Part shown: piece by piece, positions 34,791 to 46,328 of the stretch
Layout: each line of letters opens with the position of its first letter
How positions within the stretch are numbered: position 1 is the first letter of the stretch
Source of the DNA: Buttiauxella sp. A111
Lineage (GTDB): Bacteria; Pseudomonadota; Gammaproteobacteria; Enterobacterales; Enterobacteriaceae
Direction: 5' to 3'
Length of the DNA stretch: 64,000 nt
Assembly: GCF_014189855.1 (NCBI RefSeq)
Contig: NZ_BJFN01000002.1
Coordinates: forward strand, 620,001-684,000
The notes under the pieces: model-generated
Told to the model about the DNA's origin: nothing
What the model saw: only the letters and a program-made list of their open reading frames with translations
Database searches by the model: none
Translations under genes and position numbers: made by a program

Positions 34791-35573
34791 TTACTTTTTA
34801 GATGAGCGTTTGCGCGGTGTCGGGTAATAGGATGCAAACACACTCTTCAGGTGAGCCTTTAGTGCCGCGTCAGCAGCATCGGGATCGCGTGCTTTTATCG
34901 CGTTGAAAATTTCAATATGTTGCTGATAGCTAACGGTATTATGTGCGTGAAGTGTATCTTGAGAAACCGCAGGGCGTGCGGCAATGAGCCAGTCCAACAA
35001 TGCAACATGTACTGCCATGAAAATCGGGTTATCAGGTATTTCCGCCAGTTCCCGATGGAATTCGATATCGGATCGAATGAACAGATCATTATCATCAAGA
35101 GCCTGGTTATTCATCTCCAGCGCCTGCCCTAAACGCGCGATTTGCTCGTCTGTAGCAAACTCTGCGGCATAACGAACCAGACTGGATTCAAAGAACATGC
35201 GCAGTTGTTCAAAGTGAGCAATGCCGCCAGGACGGGATAGGAAATCCTTCGCCACACCAGAAAGCTCGCCAATAATCGTGTCTGCGGAAGGGCGTGAAAC
35301 ACGGGCACGTTCGCCGTTGCTGATTTGCACCAGCCCTTTACGTTTAAGCGCTGCAAGCGCTTCGCGCACCGAAGGACGACCGACATTGAAAAAAGCCATC
35401 AGCTCGCGTTCCGAAGGCAATTGCTCACCTTCAGCAAACTCGCGCCGACGAATCATCTGCTCAAGCTCTTCTTCCACCATTTCCGAGAGTTTTTTACGCG
35501 CAAGCGGGCGACGGCGCATCGTATGCCCGATAGTGTCAGTTATCTCAGGAGGCTGCTCGTCAAATGTGCTCAT
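34791..35573 (-). CDS. nanR: Sialic acid-responsive repressor NanR
   Basis: 260 residues, against 263 in E. coli. A GntR/FadR-family protein: winged helix ([39 protein letters not shown]) and an all-helical FCD sensor domain with metal-binding histidines. The N-terminal arm differs from E. coli; the rest aligns closely. The C-terminus is basic (PRKRSSKK). It is upstream of nanA on the same strand. Confidence 0.95.
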   Translation of the reverse strand: MSTFDEQPPEITDTIGHTMRRRPLARKKLSEMVEEELEQMIRRREFAEGEQLPSERELMAFFNVGRPSVREALAALKRKGLVQISNGERARVSRPSADTIIGELSGVAKDFLSRPGGIAHFEQLRMFFESSLVRYAAEFATDEQIARLGQALEMNNQALDDNDLFIRSDIEFHRELAEIPDNPIFMAVHVALLDWLIAARPAVSQDTLHAHNTVSYQQHIEIFNAIKARDPDAADAALKAHLKSVFASYYPTPRKRSSKK

Positions 35574-35686
35574 CGCGTCAGAATCTGGCCATTAAATGGA
35601 AGGAAGATCGCAAATAGTATTGTCGAATCATAACACAGCAAATCTTGGCATACGTAAAGATGCCACCCATGCGTTTATTTAAGCAA

Positions 35687-35712
35687 GAAAAAGCCAGTCA
35701 TTAGACTGGCTT
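35687..35712 (-). terminator. Terminator after sspB
   Basis: agccagtc (35693-35700), loop atta, gactggct (35705-35712). The A run on the 5' side gives a T run on the minus strand. Confidence 0.87.
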
Positions 35713-35744
35713 CGATTTGCATTTTAATTGCATGAATTCGCGAG

Positions 35745-36242
35745 CTACTTCACTACACGCAGGGCTGGGCGGCCACCACGTGGAGGAGGATCATCATCCG
35801 GGTTGTTATCGTCTTCGTCGTGATCAGGGCGATCACCATCGATCACCTGCATCACCATTTCTGAATCAGATGGCAACTGCTCAATATCGTTATGACTTTC
35901 GCCTTCTTCGTCATAACTGGCTTCAGGCTCGAACATGGTGCCTGCACCATTTTCACGGGCGTAGATAGCCAGAACCGCGGCCATAGGAACAAATACCTGA
36001 CGCGGCACACCACCGAAACGTGCATTAAAGCGCACTTCGTTGTTAGCCAGTTCCAGGTTTCCTACTGCACGCGGTGCAATATTCAGGACAATTTGCCCAT
36101 CACGTGCATATTCCATCGGGACATGTACGCCAGGCAATGTCACATCCACCACCAGATGCGGAGTCAGCTGGTTATCCAGTAGCCATTCGTAGAAAGCACG
36201 AAGAAGATACGGACGACGTGGTGACAATTGTGACATATCCAT
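35745..36242 (-). CDS. sspB: ClpXP specificity-enhancing factor SspB
   Basis: 165 residues, as in E. coli. The folded domain (about 1-110; SPRRPYLLRAFYEWLLDNQL; RFGGVPRQVFVPMAAVLAIY) binds ssrA-tagged and other substrates. An acidic linker precedes the C-terminal ClpX-binding motif GGRPALRVVK. It lies 3 bases after sspA. Confidence 0.97.
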   Translation of the reverse strand: MDMSQLSPRRPYLLRAFYEWLLDNQLTPHLVVDVTLPGVHVPMEYARDGQIVLNIAPRAVGNLELANNEVRFNARFGGVPRQVFVPMAAVLAIYARENGAGTMFEPEASYDEEGESHNDIEQLPSDSEMVMQVIDGDRPDHDEDDNNPDDDPPPRGGRPALRVVK

Positions 36243-36245
36243 TAA

Positions 36246-36887
36246 TTAGCCCCGAGTCTGCAGACGCATTTCGCGCTCAGGTTCGGTTAGAGAAGCGAGG
36301 AATGAATCACGTTCAAATACGCGAGTCATGTAGCCTTTCATCTCTTTAGAACCTGCGCCTGCCAGTTCAATGCCCATTTGCGGCAAACGCCACAGCAACG
36401 GTGCCAGGTAGCAATCTACCAGACTGAACTCATCACTCAGGAAGAAAGGTTTCTGAGTAAATACAGGTGCGATAGCCAGCAATTCTTCACGTAATTGCTT
36501 GCGAGCAGCATCAGCTTCTTGAGCAGAACCATTCATCACGATGTGCATCAGTGAGTACCAGTCTTTCTGGATACGATGCATGTACAGGCGACTTTCACCA
36601 CGAGCAACCGGGTAAACCGGCATTAATGGTGGATGCGGGAAACGCTCATCAAGATATTCCATGATGATGCGGGATTCCCACAGGGTAAGTTCGCGGTCAA
36701 CCAGGGTCGGTACGCTGTGATTTGGGTTGAGGTCAATCAGATCCTGAGGCAGGTTATCCGTTTCCACATGCTCAATTTCAACGCTAACACCTTTTTCAGC
36801 CAGTACGATACGTACCTGATGGCTATAGATGTCAGTAGGACCGGAAAACAGCGTCATCACCGAACGTTTGTTGGCAGCGACAGCCAT
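36246..36887 (-). CDS. sspA: Stringent starvation protein A
   Basis: 213 residues, against 212 in E. coli. A GST-like fold (thioredoxin-like half with FSGPTDIYSHQVRIVLAEKG) that lacks transferase chemistry. It binds RNA polymerase and lowers H-NS during stress. The start at 36887 begins MAVAANKRSVMTLF; a 4-codon extension is not used. The last residues (MRLQTRG) differ slightly from E. coli. It is followed directly by sspB. Confidence 0.96.
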   Translation of the reverse strand: MAVAANKRSVMTLFSGPTDIYSHQVRIVLAEKGVSVEIEHVETDNLPQDLIDLNPNHSVPTLVDRELTLWESRIIMEYLDERFPHPPLMPVYPVARGESRLYMHRIQKDWYSLMHIVMNGSAQEADAARKQLREELLAIAPVFTQKPFFLSDEFSLVDCYLAPLLWRLPQMGIELAGAGSKEMKGYMTRVFERDSFLASLTEPEREMRLQTRG

Positions 36888-37146
36888 GAAAACCTCCAAG
36901 TTTATTCAGAATAATTACTGCTAATAGCCGCAAGCGGCAACTAACCTGACCGTTTGATACCCAATACGCCGGAAAACCATCAGTCGCCAGAAAACGAGGC
37001 GAAAACAAACTGATGCCGACCTTAGGGCAGAAAATTGGTTGATAGTTTACCAGATTTTACGGGTTTTGTGGGGGGCGGATCTAGAATTTGACTGAAAAGT
37101 GATTGCTATCATTATGTTAGCAACACTAAATATAATTTTCAGGCAT
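36888..37146. promoter_or_regulatory. sspA promoter/leader region
   Basis: About 260 bases between the rpsI terminator and sspA, without a gene. A small hairpin gccgcaagcggc is at 36927-36938, and a perfect 6-bp inverted repeat, ttgcta-N9-tagcaa, at 37103-37123. No confident promoter was placed. Confidence 0.4.
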
Positions 37147-37171
37147 AAAAAAACCCGGTACAAGACCGGGC
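37147..37171 (-). terminator. Terminator after rpsI
   Basis: cccggt (37154-37159) with accggg (37165-37170), followed on the minus strand by a run of seven Ts (37147-37153). Confidence 0.88.
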
Positions 37172-37208
37172 TTTTCGCAAATTGTATTCTGCATAATGCA
37201 GATGACAA

Positions 37209-38165
<957 letters not shown>

Positions 38166-38292
38166 CAAGTTTTGGGAAAAAAACTATGGTTGTAACGTGG
38201 GGTCGCAAGATTATAGGGAAGTCGCCCCTAAAGGTCGAACCTTTTTGTAGTTTTTGTCACACTTTGTGGTCACTCTGCATTCAAACTGTGGT

Positions 38293-39411
38293 TCACGGCA
38301 TATGCGGCAATCGCAAATACTCTTCACTTTGCATTTCCTGCAGACGAGACAAGCAGCGCTGAAACTCAAAGCGTAATCTTTCACCCTGATAAATCTCAAA
38401 CAGGGGAACATGCGCTGAAACGACTAGCTTGACGTGACGTTCGTAAAACTCATCCACCAATGCAATGAATCGCCGCGCTTCATTTTCGTTACGGATGTTC
38501 ATTACCGGTACGTTAAATAGCATCACCGTATGAAATAGGCGCGACAACGCAATGTAGTCGTGTTGGCTACGGGCATCGACACATAAGGTGGTAAAATCTA
38601 CCGCCAGCGTTTGATTGGCCAGACCAAGAGTCGCTAAAGGACGATGGTTGATTTCCAGTACCGGTTCCCCTTTGCGTACCGTGCCAGCCAGTGCGGTATA
38701 GAGTTTATCCATTTGCTGTGCGGTTTGGTCATTAAGCGGAGAAAGCCACAGGTGAGCCTGAGTCAGCGTTCTCAGGCGGTAATCAATGCCTGCGTCGACG
38801 TTCATGACTTCACAATGGCGTTTTATCGCATCAATTGCAGGCAAAAAACGTGCACGCTGTAAGCCATTACGATATAGCTCATCAGGTGGAATATTCGAGG
38901 TGGCGACAAGAGTAATTCCCCGCGCGAACAGGGCTTGCATCAGCGATCCAAGCAACATCGCATCGGTGATATCTGAAACAAAAAACTCATCAAAACAGAG
39001 AATATCAGTCTCCGCTTTAAACTTATCGGCAATCAATTCCAGAGGATCGGTTTGCCCTTGAAGTTGACCCAACTCTTCATGGACTCGCAGCATGAAGCGG
39101 TGAAAGTGCAGTCGCAACTTACGCTCGCCAGGCAGACTCTGAAAAAACATGTCCATTAACCAAGTCTTTCCGCGCCCCACTCCGCCCCACATATATAGCC
39201 CGCGAACCGGGTCCTGAGCCATCGAGGCGCTACGTTTACCAAACAATTTGCCAAAGAAACCACTGCTTACGGCCACTGCCGGTGTTTGGCTGTTTAACGC
39301 CAGCCAGATCGCATCCAGCCTGGCTACGGCCTCACGCTGAACATCATCAGGTTGATAGCTGCCCTCATCCAGGGCGTGTTGGTAGAGCGATGCAGGAGAG
39401 AGATTTTGCAT
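38293..39411 (-). CDS. zapE: Cell-division protein ZapE (AFG1-type ATPase)
   Basis: 372 residues, against 375 in E. coli (formerly YhcM). Walker A is GGVGRGKTWLMD, Walker B ILCFDEFFVSD, and VATSNIPPDELY is the sensor region. It associates with the Z ring under low oxygen or high temperature. Divergent from zapG across about 180 bases. Confidence 0.95.
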   Translation of the reverse strand: MQNLSPASLYQHALDEGSYQPDDVQREAVARLDAIWLALNSQTPAVAVSSGFFGKLFGKRSASMAQDPVRGLYMWGGVGRGKTWLMDMFFQSLPGERKLRLHFHRFMLRVHEELGQLQGQTDPLELIADKFKAETDILCFDEFFVSDITDAMLLGSLMQALFARGITLVATSNIPPDELYRNGLQRARFLPAIDAIKRHCEVMNVDAGIDYRLRTLTQAHLWLSPLNDQTAQQMDKLYTALAGTVRKGEPVLEINHRPLATLGLANQTLAVDFTTLCVDARSQHDYIALSRLFHTVMLFNVPVMNIRNENEARRFIALVDEFYERHVKLVVSAHVPLFEIYQGERLRFEFQRCLSRLQEMQSEEYLRLPHMP

Positions 39412-39591
39412 GGTATTATGGTATTCCCTTAAAAATCGGATTGCCGTTTACTTAGTACTCAAAAAAGGACGGTTGTCGAAAAAAAGGCCGTTCTACCCTA
39501 AGCGATGCTGCGTCAGGATTCCACTTCTCTTAGGTTAACGGTTATAGTGGCTACATTACCCTACGGAAACACAAGACAACGGGAGAAGTTC

Positions 39592-39993
39592 ATGACCTGG
39601 GAATATGCGCTAATTGGGTTAGTTGTTGGCATCATCGTTGGTGCAGTTGCTATGCGTTTTGGCAACCGCAAGCTGCGTCAGCAGCAGGCCATGCAGTACG
39701 AAATTGAGAAAAACAAAGCAGAACTTGAAGAGTATCGTGAAGAGTTAGTCAGTCATTTTGCCCGTAGCGCAGAGTTGCTGGATAATATGGCTCATGATTA
39801 TCGCCAGCTTTATCAACATATGGCGAAAAGCTCTAGCAGCCTGTTGCCGGAAATGTCAGCCGAAGCGAACCCGTTCCGCAACCGCCTCGCTGAATCAGAA
39901 GCCAGCAACGATCAGGCTCCAGTTCAAATGCCGCGTGACTACTCTGAGGGTGCATCCGGTTTGCTGCGTACCGAGCGCGCAAAACGCGATTAA
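39592..39993 (+). CDS. zapG: Division/envelope protein ZapG (YhcB)
   Basis: 133 residues, against 132 in E. coli. One N-terminal membrane helix (about 4-22, YALIGLVVGIIVGAVAMRF), then a long coiled coil and a conserved, partly disordered tail (EANPFRNRLAESEASND). It links cell division and envelope synthesis. The start at 39592 follows gggagaag; a 29-codon upstream extension is not conserved. Confidence 0.95.
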   Translation: MTWEYALIGLVVGIIVGAVAMRFGNRKLRQQQAMQYEIEKNKAELEEYREELVSHFARSAELLDNMAHDYRQLYQHMAKSSSSLLPEMSAEANPFRNRLAESEASNDQAPVQMPRDYSEGASGLLRTERAKRD

Positions 39994-40015
39994 TCACAAA
40001 TGTAGAATTTTTTTC

Positions 40016-40038
40016 AGGGGTACAGCTTCCGTGCCCCT
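40016..40038 (+). terminator. Possible weak terminator after zapG
   Basis: ggggtac pairs with gtgcccc (one G-T pair) around agcttcc, 23 bases after the zapG stop. T-rich sequence precedes rather than follows, so function is uncertain. Confidence 0.35.
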
Positions 40039-40230
40039 AATCTCTCTCCAGCACAGCTATCATTTACTAGTAACTCTTCACTCTATAACAACATTGTTAC
40101 CCGGCTGATATTTCAATAACATCGGAATGTCATCCGCTTTAGATTTCAGGTTGCAACCAACGCCTATGCGGCTTGAAAGATGACGGGTAAGTCGGGTTTT
40201 CCTTTTCCAGGTCACGAGAGCAAGCCATCA

Positions 40231-41601
40231 ATGAAGAAACAAACACTGTTGTTGAGTGCCTTAGCGCTAAGTGTCGGACTAACGTTCGGTGTTGCATCGC
40301 AGGTGAATGCGTCGTTACCAGCGCAAATCCCGGGTCAGCCGGCGTTGCCAAGTCTTGCGCCAATGCTGGAAAAAGTATTACCCGCCGTGGTCAGTGTTCA
40401 GGTTGAAGGAACGGCCGCAGCCCCAACCCAGAAAGTCCCTGAAGAATTTAAAAAGTTTTTTGGCGATGACATGCCTCCTTCAGAAGCTCAACCGTTTGAA
40501 GGCTTGGGTTCCGGGGTCATCATTAACGCTGAGAAAGGCTACGTGCTGACCAATAATCACGTCATCAATCACGCCGAAAAAATCAGCGTGCAGCTAAATG
40601 ATGGGCGCGAGTTTGATGCCAAATTGATTGGTGGCGATGATCAAAGTGATATTGCGCTGATTCAAATCCAGAATGCGACCGGGCTGACACAAATCGCGGT
40701 GGCGGATTCAGACAAACTACGAGTAGGTGATTTTGCAGTTGCCGTAGGTAATCCATTCGGTCTGGGACAAACGGCGACATCCGGTATTGTTTCAGCTCTG
40801 GGCCGCAGCGGTCTAAACCTCGAAGGGCTGGAAAACTTTATCCAGACAGACGCCTCCATTAACCGTGGTAACTCCGGCGGCGCATTGCTGAATCTTAATG
40901 GCGAGCTCATCGGCATTAACACCGCAATCCTCGCGCCGAGCGGCGGCAGCGTCGGTATCGGTTTTGCTATCCCGAGTAATATGGCGCAAACGCTGGCGAA
41001 ACAATTGATGGAGTTTGGCGAGATTAAGCGCGGTTTGCTTGGCATTAAAGGCACTGAAATGAGTGCTGATATTGCCAAAGCATTTAATCTGACCACTCAG
41101 CGCGGTGCGTTCGTCAGTGAAGTATTGCCTCAATCGGGTTCGGCTAAAGCAGGTGTCAAAGCCGGTGATGTGATTACCAGTCTGAACGGTAAAACCATCG
41201 GAAGTTTTGCGGAACTTCGCGCAAAAATCGCCACAACGGAACCTGGAACAGTGGTGAAACTTGGCTTACTGCGTGATGGGAAGCCGTTAGAAGTCAGCGT
41301 GACACTTGATAAAAGTACCGCGTCCTCGGCCAATGCGGAACTGATCATGCCAGCGTTGCAAGGTGCAACATTGAGCGACGGTCAGTTAAAAGATGGCACC
41401 AAAGGCATCAAGCTGGAAAGCGTTGATAAAGGCACTCCAGCCGCACAAGCCGGATTGCACAAAGATGATTTCATCGTTGGTGTAAACCGCGAGCAAGTCA
41501 CAAGCATTGCCGAGATGCGTAAGGTGCTGGAAAGCAAACCAGACGTTATTGCACTGCATGTCGTGCGTGGTGAAGAGAGTATCTATCTGTTAGTACGCTA
41601 A
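40231..41601 (+). CDS. degQ: Periplasmic serine endoprotease DegQ
   Basis: 456 residues, against 455 in E. coli. A signal peptide (about 1-27) precedes a trypsin-like domain with H110, D140 and S215 (NRGNSGGALLN), and two PDZ domains. It degrades or refolds misfolded envelope proteins as an HtrA-type oligomer. The start at 40231 (MKKQTLLLSALALSVG) was chosen for the signal peptide; a 17-codon extension is not. degS follows 86 bases later. Confidence 0.97.
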   Translation: MKKQTLLLSALALSVGLTFGVASQVNASLPAQIPGQPALPSLAPMLEKVLPAVVSVQVEGTAAAPTQKVPEEFKKFFGDDMPPSEAQPFEGLGSGVIINAEKGYVLTNNHVINHAEKISVQLNDGREFDAKLIGGDDQSDIALIQIQNATGLTQIAVADSDKLRVGDFAVAVGNPFGLGQTATSGIVSALGRSGLNLEGLENFIQTDASINRGNSGGALLNLNGELIGINTAILAPSGGSVGIGFAIPSNMAQTLAKQLMEFGEIKRGLLGIKGTEMSADIAKAFNLTTQRGAFVSEVLPQSGSAKAGVKAGDVITSLNGKTIGSFAELRAKIATTEPGTVVKLGLLRDGKPLEVSVTLDKSTASSANAELIMPALQGATLSDGQLKDGTKGIKLESVDKGTPAAQAGLHKDDFIVGVNREQVTSIAEMRKVLESKPDVIALHVVRGEESIYLLVR

Positions 41602-41610
41602 TCTGTTCAG

Positions 41611-41641
41611 TAATCGGACATCGCGGTACGATGTCCGATTA
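41611..41641. terminator. Strong hairpin between degQ and degS
   Basis: A 13-bp perfect stem, taatcggacatcg (41611-41623) with cgatgtccgatta (41629-41641), and a 5-base loop. There is no T run after it, so it may stabilise the degQ mRNA end or partly terminate. Confidence 0.55.
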
Positions 41642-41687
41642 ACTCATGCTATCCTGCACCCGGTTTATTATTGACTAACTCAAATAC

Positions 41688-42755
41688 ATGTTTCTGAAGA
41701 TATTACGCTCGGTGGTGCTTGGCCTGATTGTGGCAGGATTGTTGTTGGCAGTAATGCCTACGCTTCGCCAGAAAATCATCCCCTTAGCTCCCTCGACCTT
41801 TGACAGTGCCGATGAAACTCCGCTGAGCTATAACTCGGCGGTGCGCCGTGCTGCACCTGCTGTGGTGAATGTTTATAACCGTAGTGTCGGCAGTAATACC
41901 CATAACCAGCTAGAAATTCGAACTCTCGGTTCCGGCGTCATCATGGATGAACGCGGCTACATTATTACCAATAAGCACGTCATTAATGATGCTGAGCAAA
42001 TTATCGTTGCGCTGCAGGATGGTCGTGTTTTTGAAGCGTTGCTCGTGGGGTCTGATAGCCTGACCGATTTGGCCGTGCTGAAAATTAATGCCACCAGCCT
42101 ACCGGTTATTCCTATCAATAATAAACGTGTGCCGCATATTGGCGATGTCGTGATGGCGATAGGTAACCCGTATAACCTGGGTCAGACGATTACTCAGGGG
42201 ATCATCAGTGCCACGGGTCGTATCGGCTTGAGCCCGTCTGGCCGTCAGTCTTTCCTGCAAACGGATGCCTCAATCAACCACGGGAACTCCGGTGGCGCAT
42301 TGGTCAACTCCTTGGGCGAGCTCATGGGTATCAACACCCTTTCGTTTGATAAAAGTAACGATGGTGAAACACCTGAAGGCATCGGCTTCGCTATTCCCAC
42401 CCAGCTCTCTACCAAAATCATGGATAAGCTTATCCGTGATGGTCGCGTGATTCGTGGCTACATTGGGATTGGCGGGCGTGAGATAACGCCATTACATGGC
42501 CCGGCGACCGGAATTGACCAAATTCAGGGAATCATCGTCAACGAAGTGACGCCTGACGGCCCAGCGGCAAAAGCAGGCCTGGTGGTTAATGACGTGATTA
42601 TCTCGGTGAACCACAAGCCTGCAATATCTGCTCTGGGCACCATGGATCAGGTCGCGGAGATTCGTCCAGGCTCTGTCATTCCAGTAGAAGTCATGCGTGA
42701 TGATAAGAAGCTCACGCTGCAAGTGACAATTCAGGAATATCCCGCCACAAACTAA
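41688..42755 (+). CDS. degS: Inner-membrane stress-sensor protease DegS
   Basis: 355 residues, as in E. coli. An N-terminal anchor (about 5-26), a protease domain with H97, D127 and S201 (NHGNSGGALVN), and one PDZ domain. The PDZ domain senses misfolded porin C-termini and triggers cleavage of RseA, releasing sigma-E. It is convergent with mdh. Confidence 0.97.
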   Translation: MFLKILRSVVLGLIVAGLLLAVMPTLRQKIIPLAPSTFDSADETPLSYNSAVRRAAPAVVNVYNRSVGSNTHNQLEIRTLGSGVIMDERGYIITNKHVINDAEQIIVALQDGRVFEALLVGSDSLTDLAVLKINATSLPVIPINNKRVPHIGDVVMAIGNPYNLGQTITQGIISATGRIGLSPSGRQSFLQTDASINHGNSGGALVNSLGELMGINTLSFDKSNDGETPEGIGFAIPTQLSTKIMDKLIRDGRVIRGYIGIGGREITPLHGPATGIDQIQGIIVNEVTPDGPAAKAGLVVNDVIISVNHKPAISALGTMDQVAEIRPGSVIPVEVMRDDKKLTLQVTIQEYPATN

Positions 42756-42768
42756 TAAACATCAGGCG

Positions 42769-42802
42769 AAAAAAAACCGGAATATCAATTCCGGTTTTTT
42801 TA
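42769..42802. terminator. Bidirectional terminator between degS and mdh
   Basis: aaaaccggaat pairs with attccggtttt (centre near 42786), with A and T runs outside. Confidence 0.9.
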
Positions 42803-42819
42803 TCTCTTAAACTCAGGGT

Positions 42820-44661
<1,842 letters not shown>

Positions 44662-45051
44662 GCGTTACGTTACTACCGCGTTCCCGTTGTTATTTAGCGG
44701 CGGGAACAATATCTCAAACCAATCACTCCCTCTGCCCTCTCGCTTCCGTAAATCCCATTCAAAATGCACTGCATGCCTATAAAACTCCATTTCATCAGCC
44801 GGTTACGCTAAGTAGCGCACAAAAAGTCAAAGTTCAATATCTTGTTGTTTTTACTTATATTTAACAAAAAAACAGCAATAAAAGATTCATTTTAATAACT
44901 TTACGAAATATCAGAAGCCTCTATTATTGTAAAGTTTCATAGATAATAATTAGCGTGGTATTAATTTTGTTGGTTATTAGTGTATACTTGATTTTGTGAT
45001 GAGGGTCACGAAATGAAGACCCCAATAAAAGAATACGACGAGGTAAAAATT
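44662..45051. promoter_or_regulatory. argR-yhcN intergenic region
   Basis: 390 bases without a gene. A possible argR 3' hairpin, gttcccg (44680-44686) with cgggaac (44701-44707), lacks a T run. A -10-like tatact (44983-44988) may drive yhcN; no good -35 was seen. Confidence 0.4.
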
Positions 45052-45315
45052 ATGAACATGAAATCAACTTTAGTTACCGCAAGCCTACTCTCGATGCTGT
45101 CATTTGGCGCTTTTGCTGCAACATCAATTAATGCCGACCAGGCGCAAAACCGTCAGGCGATGGGTACCATTTCTGTAAGTCAGGTAGGCAGTGCGCCAAT
45201 GGATATGCGCCAAATGTTGAATGAAAAAGCTGAACAGAAAGGTGCTTCTTCTTACCGCATCATTGAAGCCCGCACTGGCGACCAATGGCATGCAACAGCT
45301 GAGCTGTACAAGTAA
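45052..45315 (+). CDS. yhcN: YhcN/BhsA-family periplasmic stress protein, copy 1
   Basis: 87 residues, equal to E. coli YhcN. A signal peptide ends around SFGAFAA, then a DUF1471 domain with GTISVSQVGSAPMDMRQ and SYRIIEARTGDQWHATAELYK. Family members respond to acid, peroxide or biofilm conditions. The start at 45052 has gagg 8 bases upstream and gives the family length; an earlier in-frame ATG at 45013 is less likely. A close paralogue follows. Confidence 0.9.
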   Translation: MNMKSTLVTASLLSMLSFGAFAATSINADQAQNRQAMGTISVSQVGSAPMDMRQMLNEKAEQKGASSYRIIEARTGDQWHATAELYK

Positions 45316-45419
45316 CAGCCTGGCTGCAAGAAGCAATTATCTAAAACGATGACCCCAAGAACAATAAATGCAGTTAAGCCCTTCCGGTCGTTGATATAAA
45401 CAATTCAGGAGTAAAGATT

Positions 45420-45686
45420 ATGAAAACCAAATTCACACTCGCAGCACTGAGCCTTTTTTCCGTTATCTCTTTCGGCGCTAACGCAGCCGCACATCAGATA
45501 GACAGTGAACAAGCGCAGAATCTGCAATCTATGGGCACCATTTCCGTAAGTCAGGTAGGTAGTGCACCAATGGATATGCGTCAGGAATTATCACAGAAAG
45601 CGACTAAAGAAGGTGCCTCAGCTTATCGTATTATCGAGGCGCGTTCTGGCGATACATGGCATGCCACCGCTGAACTGTATAAATAA
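45420..45686 (+). CDS. YhcN/BhsA-family periplasmic stress protein, copy 2
   Basis: 88 residues, with a signal peptide ending around SFGANAAA and a DUF1471 domain. It shares MGTISVSQVGSAPMDMRQ exactly with copy 1, and most of the C-terminus (YRIIEARSGDTWHATAELYK). It clearly arose by tandem duplication, 104 bases downstream. It has its own ribosome-binding site (caggag) and a strong terminator after it. Confidence 0.9.
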   Translation: MKTKFTLAALSLFSVISFGANAAAHQIDSEQAQNLQSMGTISVSQVGSAPMDMRQELSQKATKEGASAYRIIEARSGDTWHATAELYK

Positions 45687-45713
45687 ACCCTCGTCGTCAA
45701 ACAGGACGACTTT

Positions 45714-45738
45714 GCCCCCGTTCGCGGGGGCTTTTTTA
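45714..45738 (+). terminator. Terminator after the yhcN pair
   Basis: gcccccg, loop ttcg, cgggggc (45714-45731), then six Ts (45732-45737). Confidence 0.92.
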
Positions 45739-45755
45739 TGCCTTTAAATCGGGGA

Positions 45756-46028
45756 TTATCCACGCACGTTAAAACGCAATTGCCCTTCCAGCTCCTCTTC
45801 TGCTTCATCAAAAAGCAAAATCAAAGCCCCATAACGCCGTCTTTGCATTTCTGGCAAATGAACAAATTCAATCTCCGCCGGGAGCGGTAAAATCCCCCCG
45901 ACAACCACATCCCATAAACTATCGAGATCGTGAACCTGTTTTTTCTCAAGCCTAAATTCCTGGATAAAGTGACGATAGAACTCCGGTTGATCTTCTATCT
46001 GACTAAAATCAAAGGTGTATTTTTTCAT
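45756..46028 (-). CDS. yhcO: Barstar-family protein YhcO
   Basis: 90 residues, as in E. coli. A barstar-like fold with [18 protein letters not shown] and [21 protein letters not shown]. Predicted RNase-inhibitor type; no partner barnase is encoded nearby and its role is not known. Confidence 0.9.
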   Translation of the reverse strand: MKKYTFDFSQIEDQPEFYRHFIQEFRLEKKQVHDLDSLWDVVVGGILPLPAEIEFVHLPEMQRRRYGALILLFDEAEEELEGQLRFNVRG

Positions 46029-46069
46029 AGCTTGCCACCTTAACCAGAACGGTCTTATCTTCTGAGCTT

Positions 46070-46254
46070 CTACAGCCCGCCAATGTGCAGGGTTTTAACT
46101 TCCAGAAACTCATCCATGCCCAGAACTGAACCTTCTCGTCCCAGCCCAGACTCTTTCACACCGCCAAACGGCCCAAAGGTTTCGTTCAACTCTCACTATT
46201 AACCAGATAACCGGTGTTAAATAACTCACTATCCTGGAGTGCCTGGTTTGCCAT
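46070..46254 (-). pseudogene. Remnant of an aldehyde (succinate-semialdehyde) dehydrogenase gene
   Basis: Minus-strand translation ends [18 protein letters not shown] then [20 protein letters not shown] before a stop (46070-46072), a classic ALDH C-terminus of GabD type. Just upstream an ATG at 46254 opens MANQALQDSELFNTGYLVN, like the ALDH N-terminus, and stops at 46186 in another frame. About 20 first and 40 last codons survive; the middle, including the catalytic domain, is deleted. Confidence 0.8.
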
Positions 46255-46297
46255 AACTCTCTCTCGCTAAAATTTGCGCATCTCATAAGTATAGATA

Positions 46298-46324
46298 CAA
46301 AAAAGCCGACGCAAGGCGTCGGCT
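46298..46324 (-). terminator. Terminator of the aae operon
   Basis: gccgacgc (46305-46312) with gcgtcggc (46316-46323), loop aag, followed on the minus strand by a T run (A run 46299-46304). Confidence 0.9.
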
Positions 46325-46328
46325 CGGG

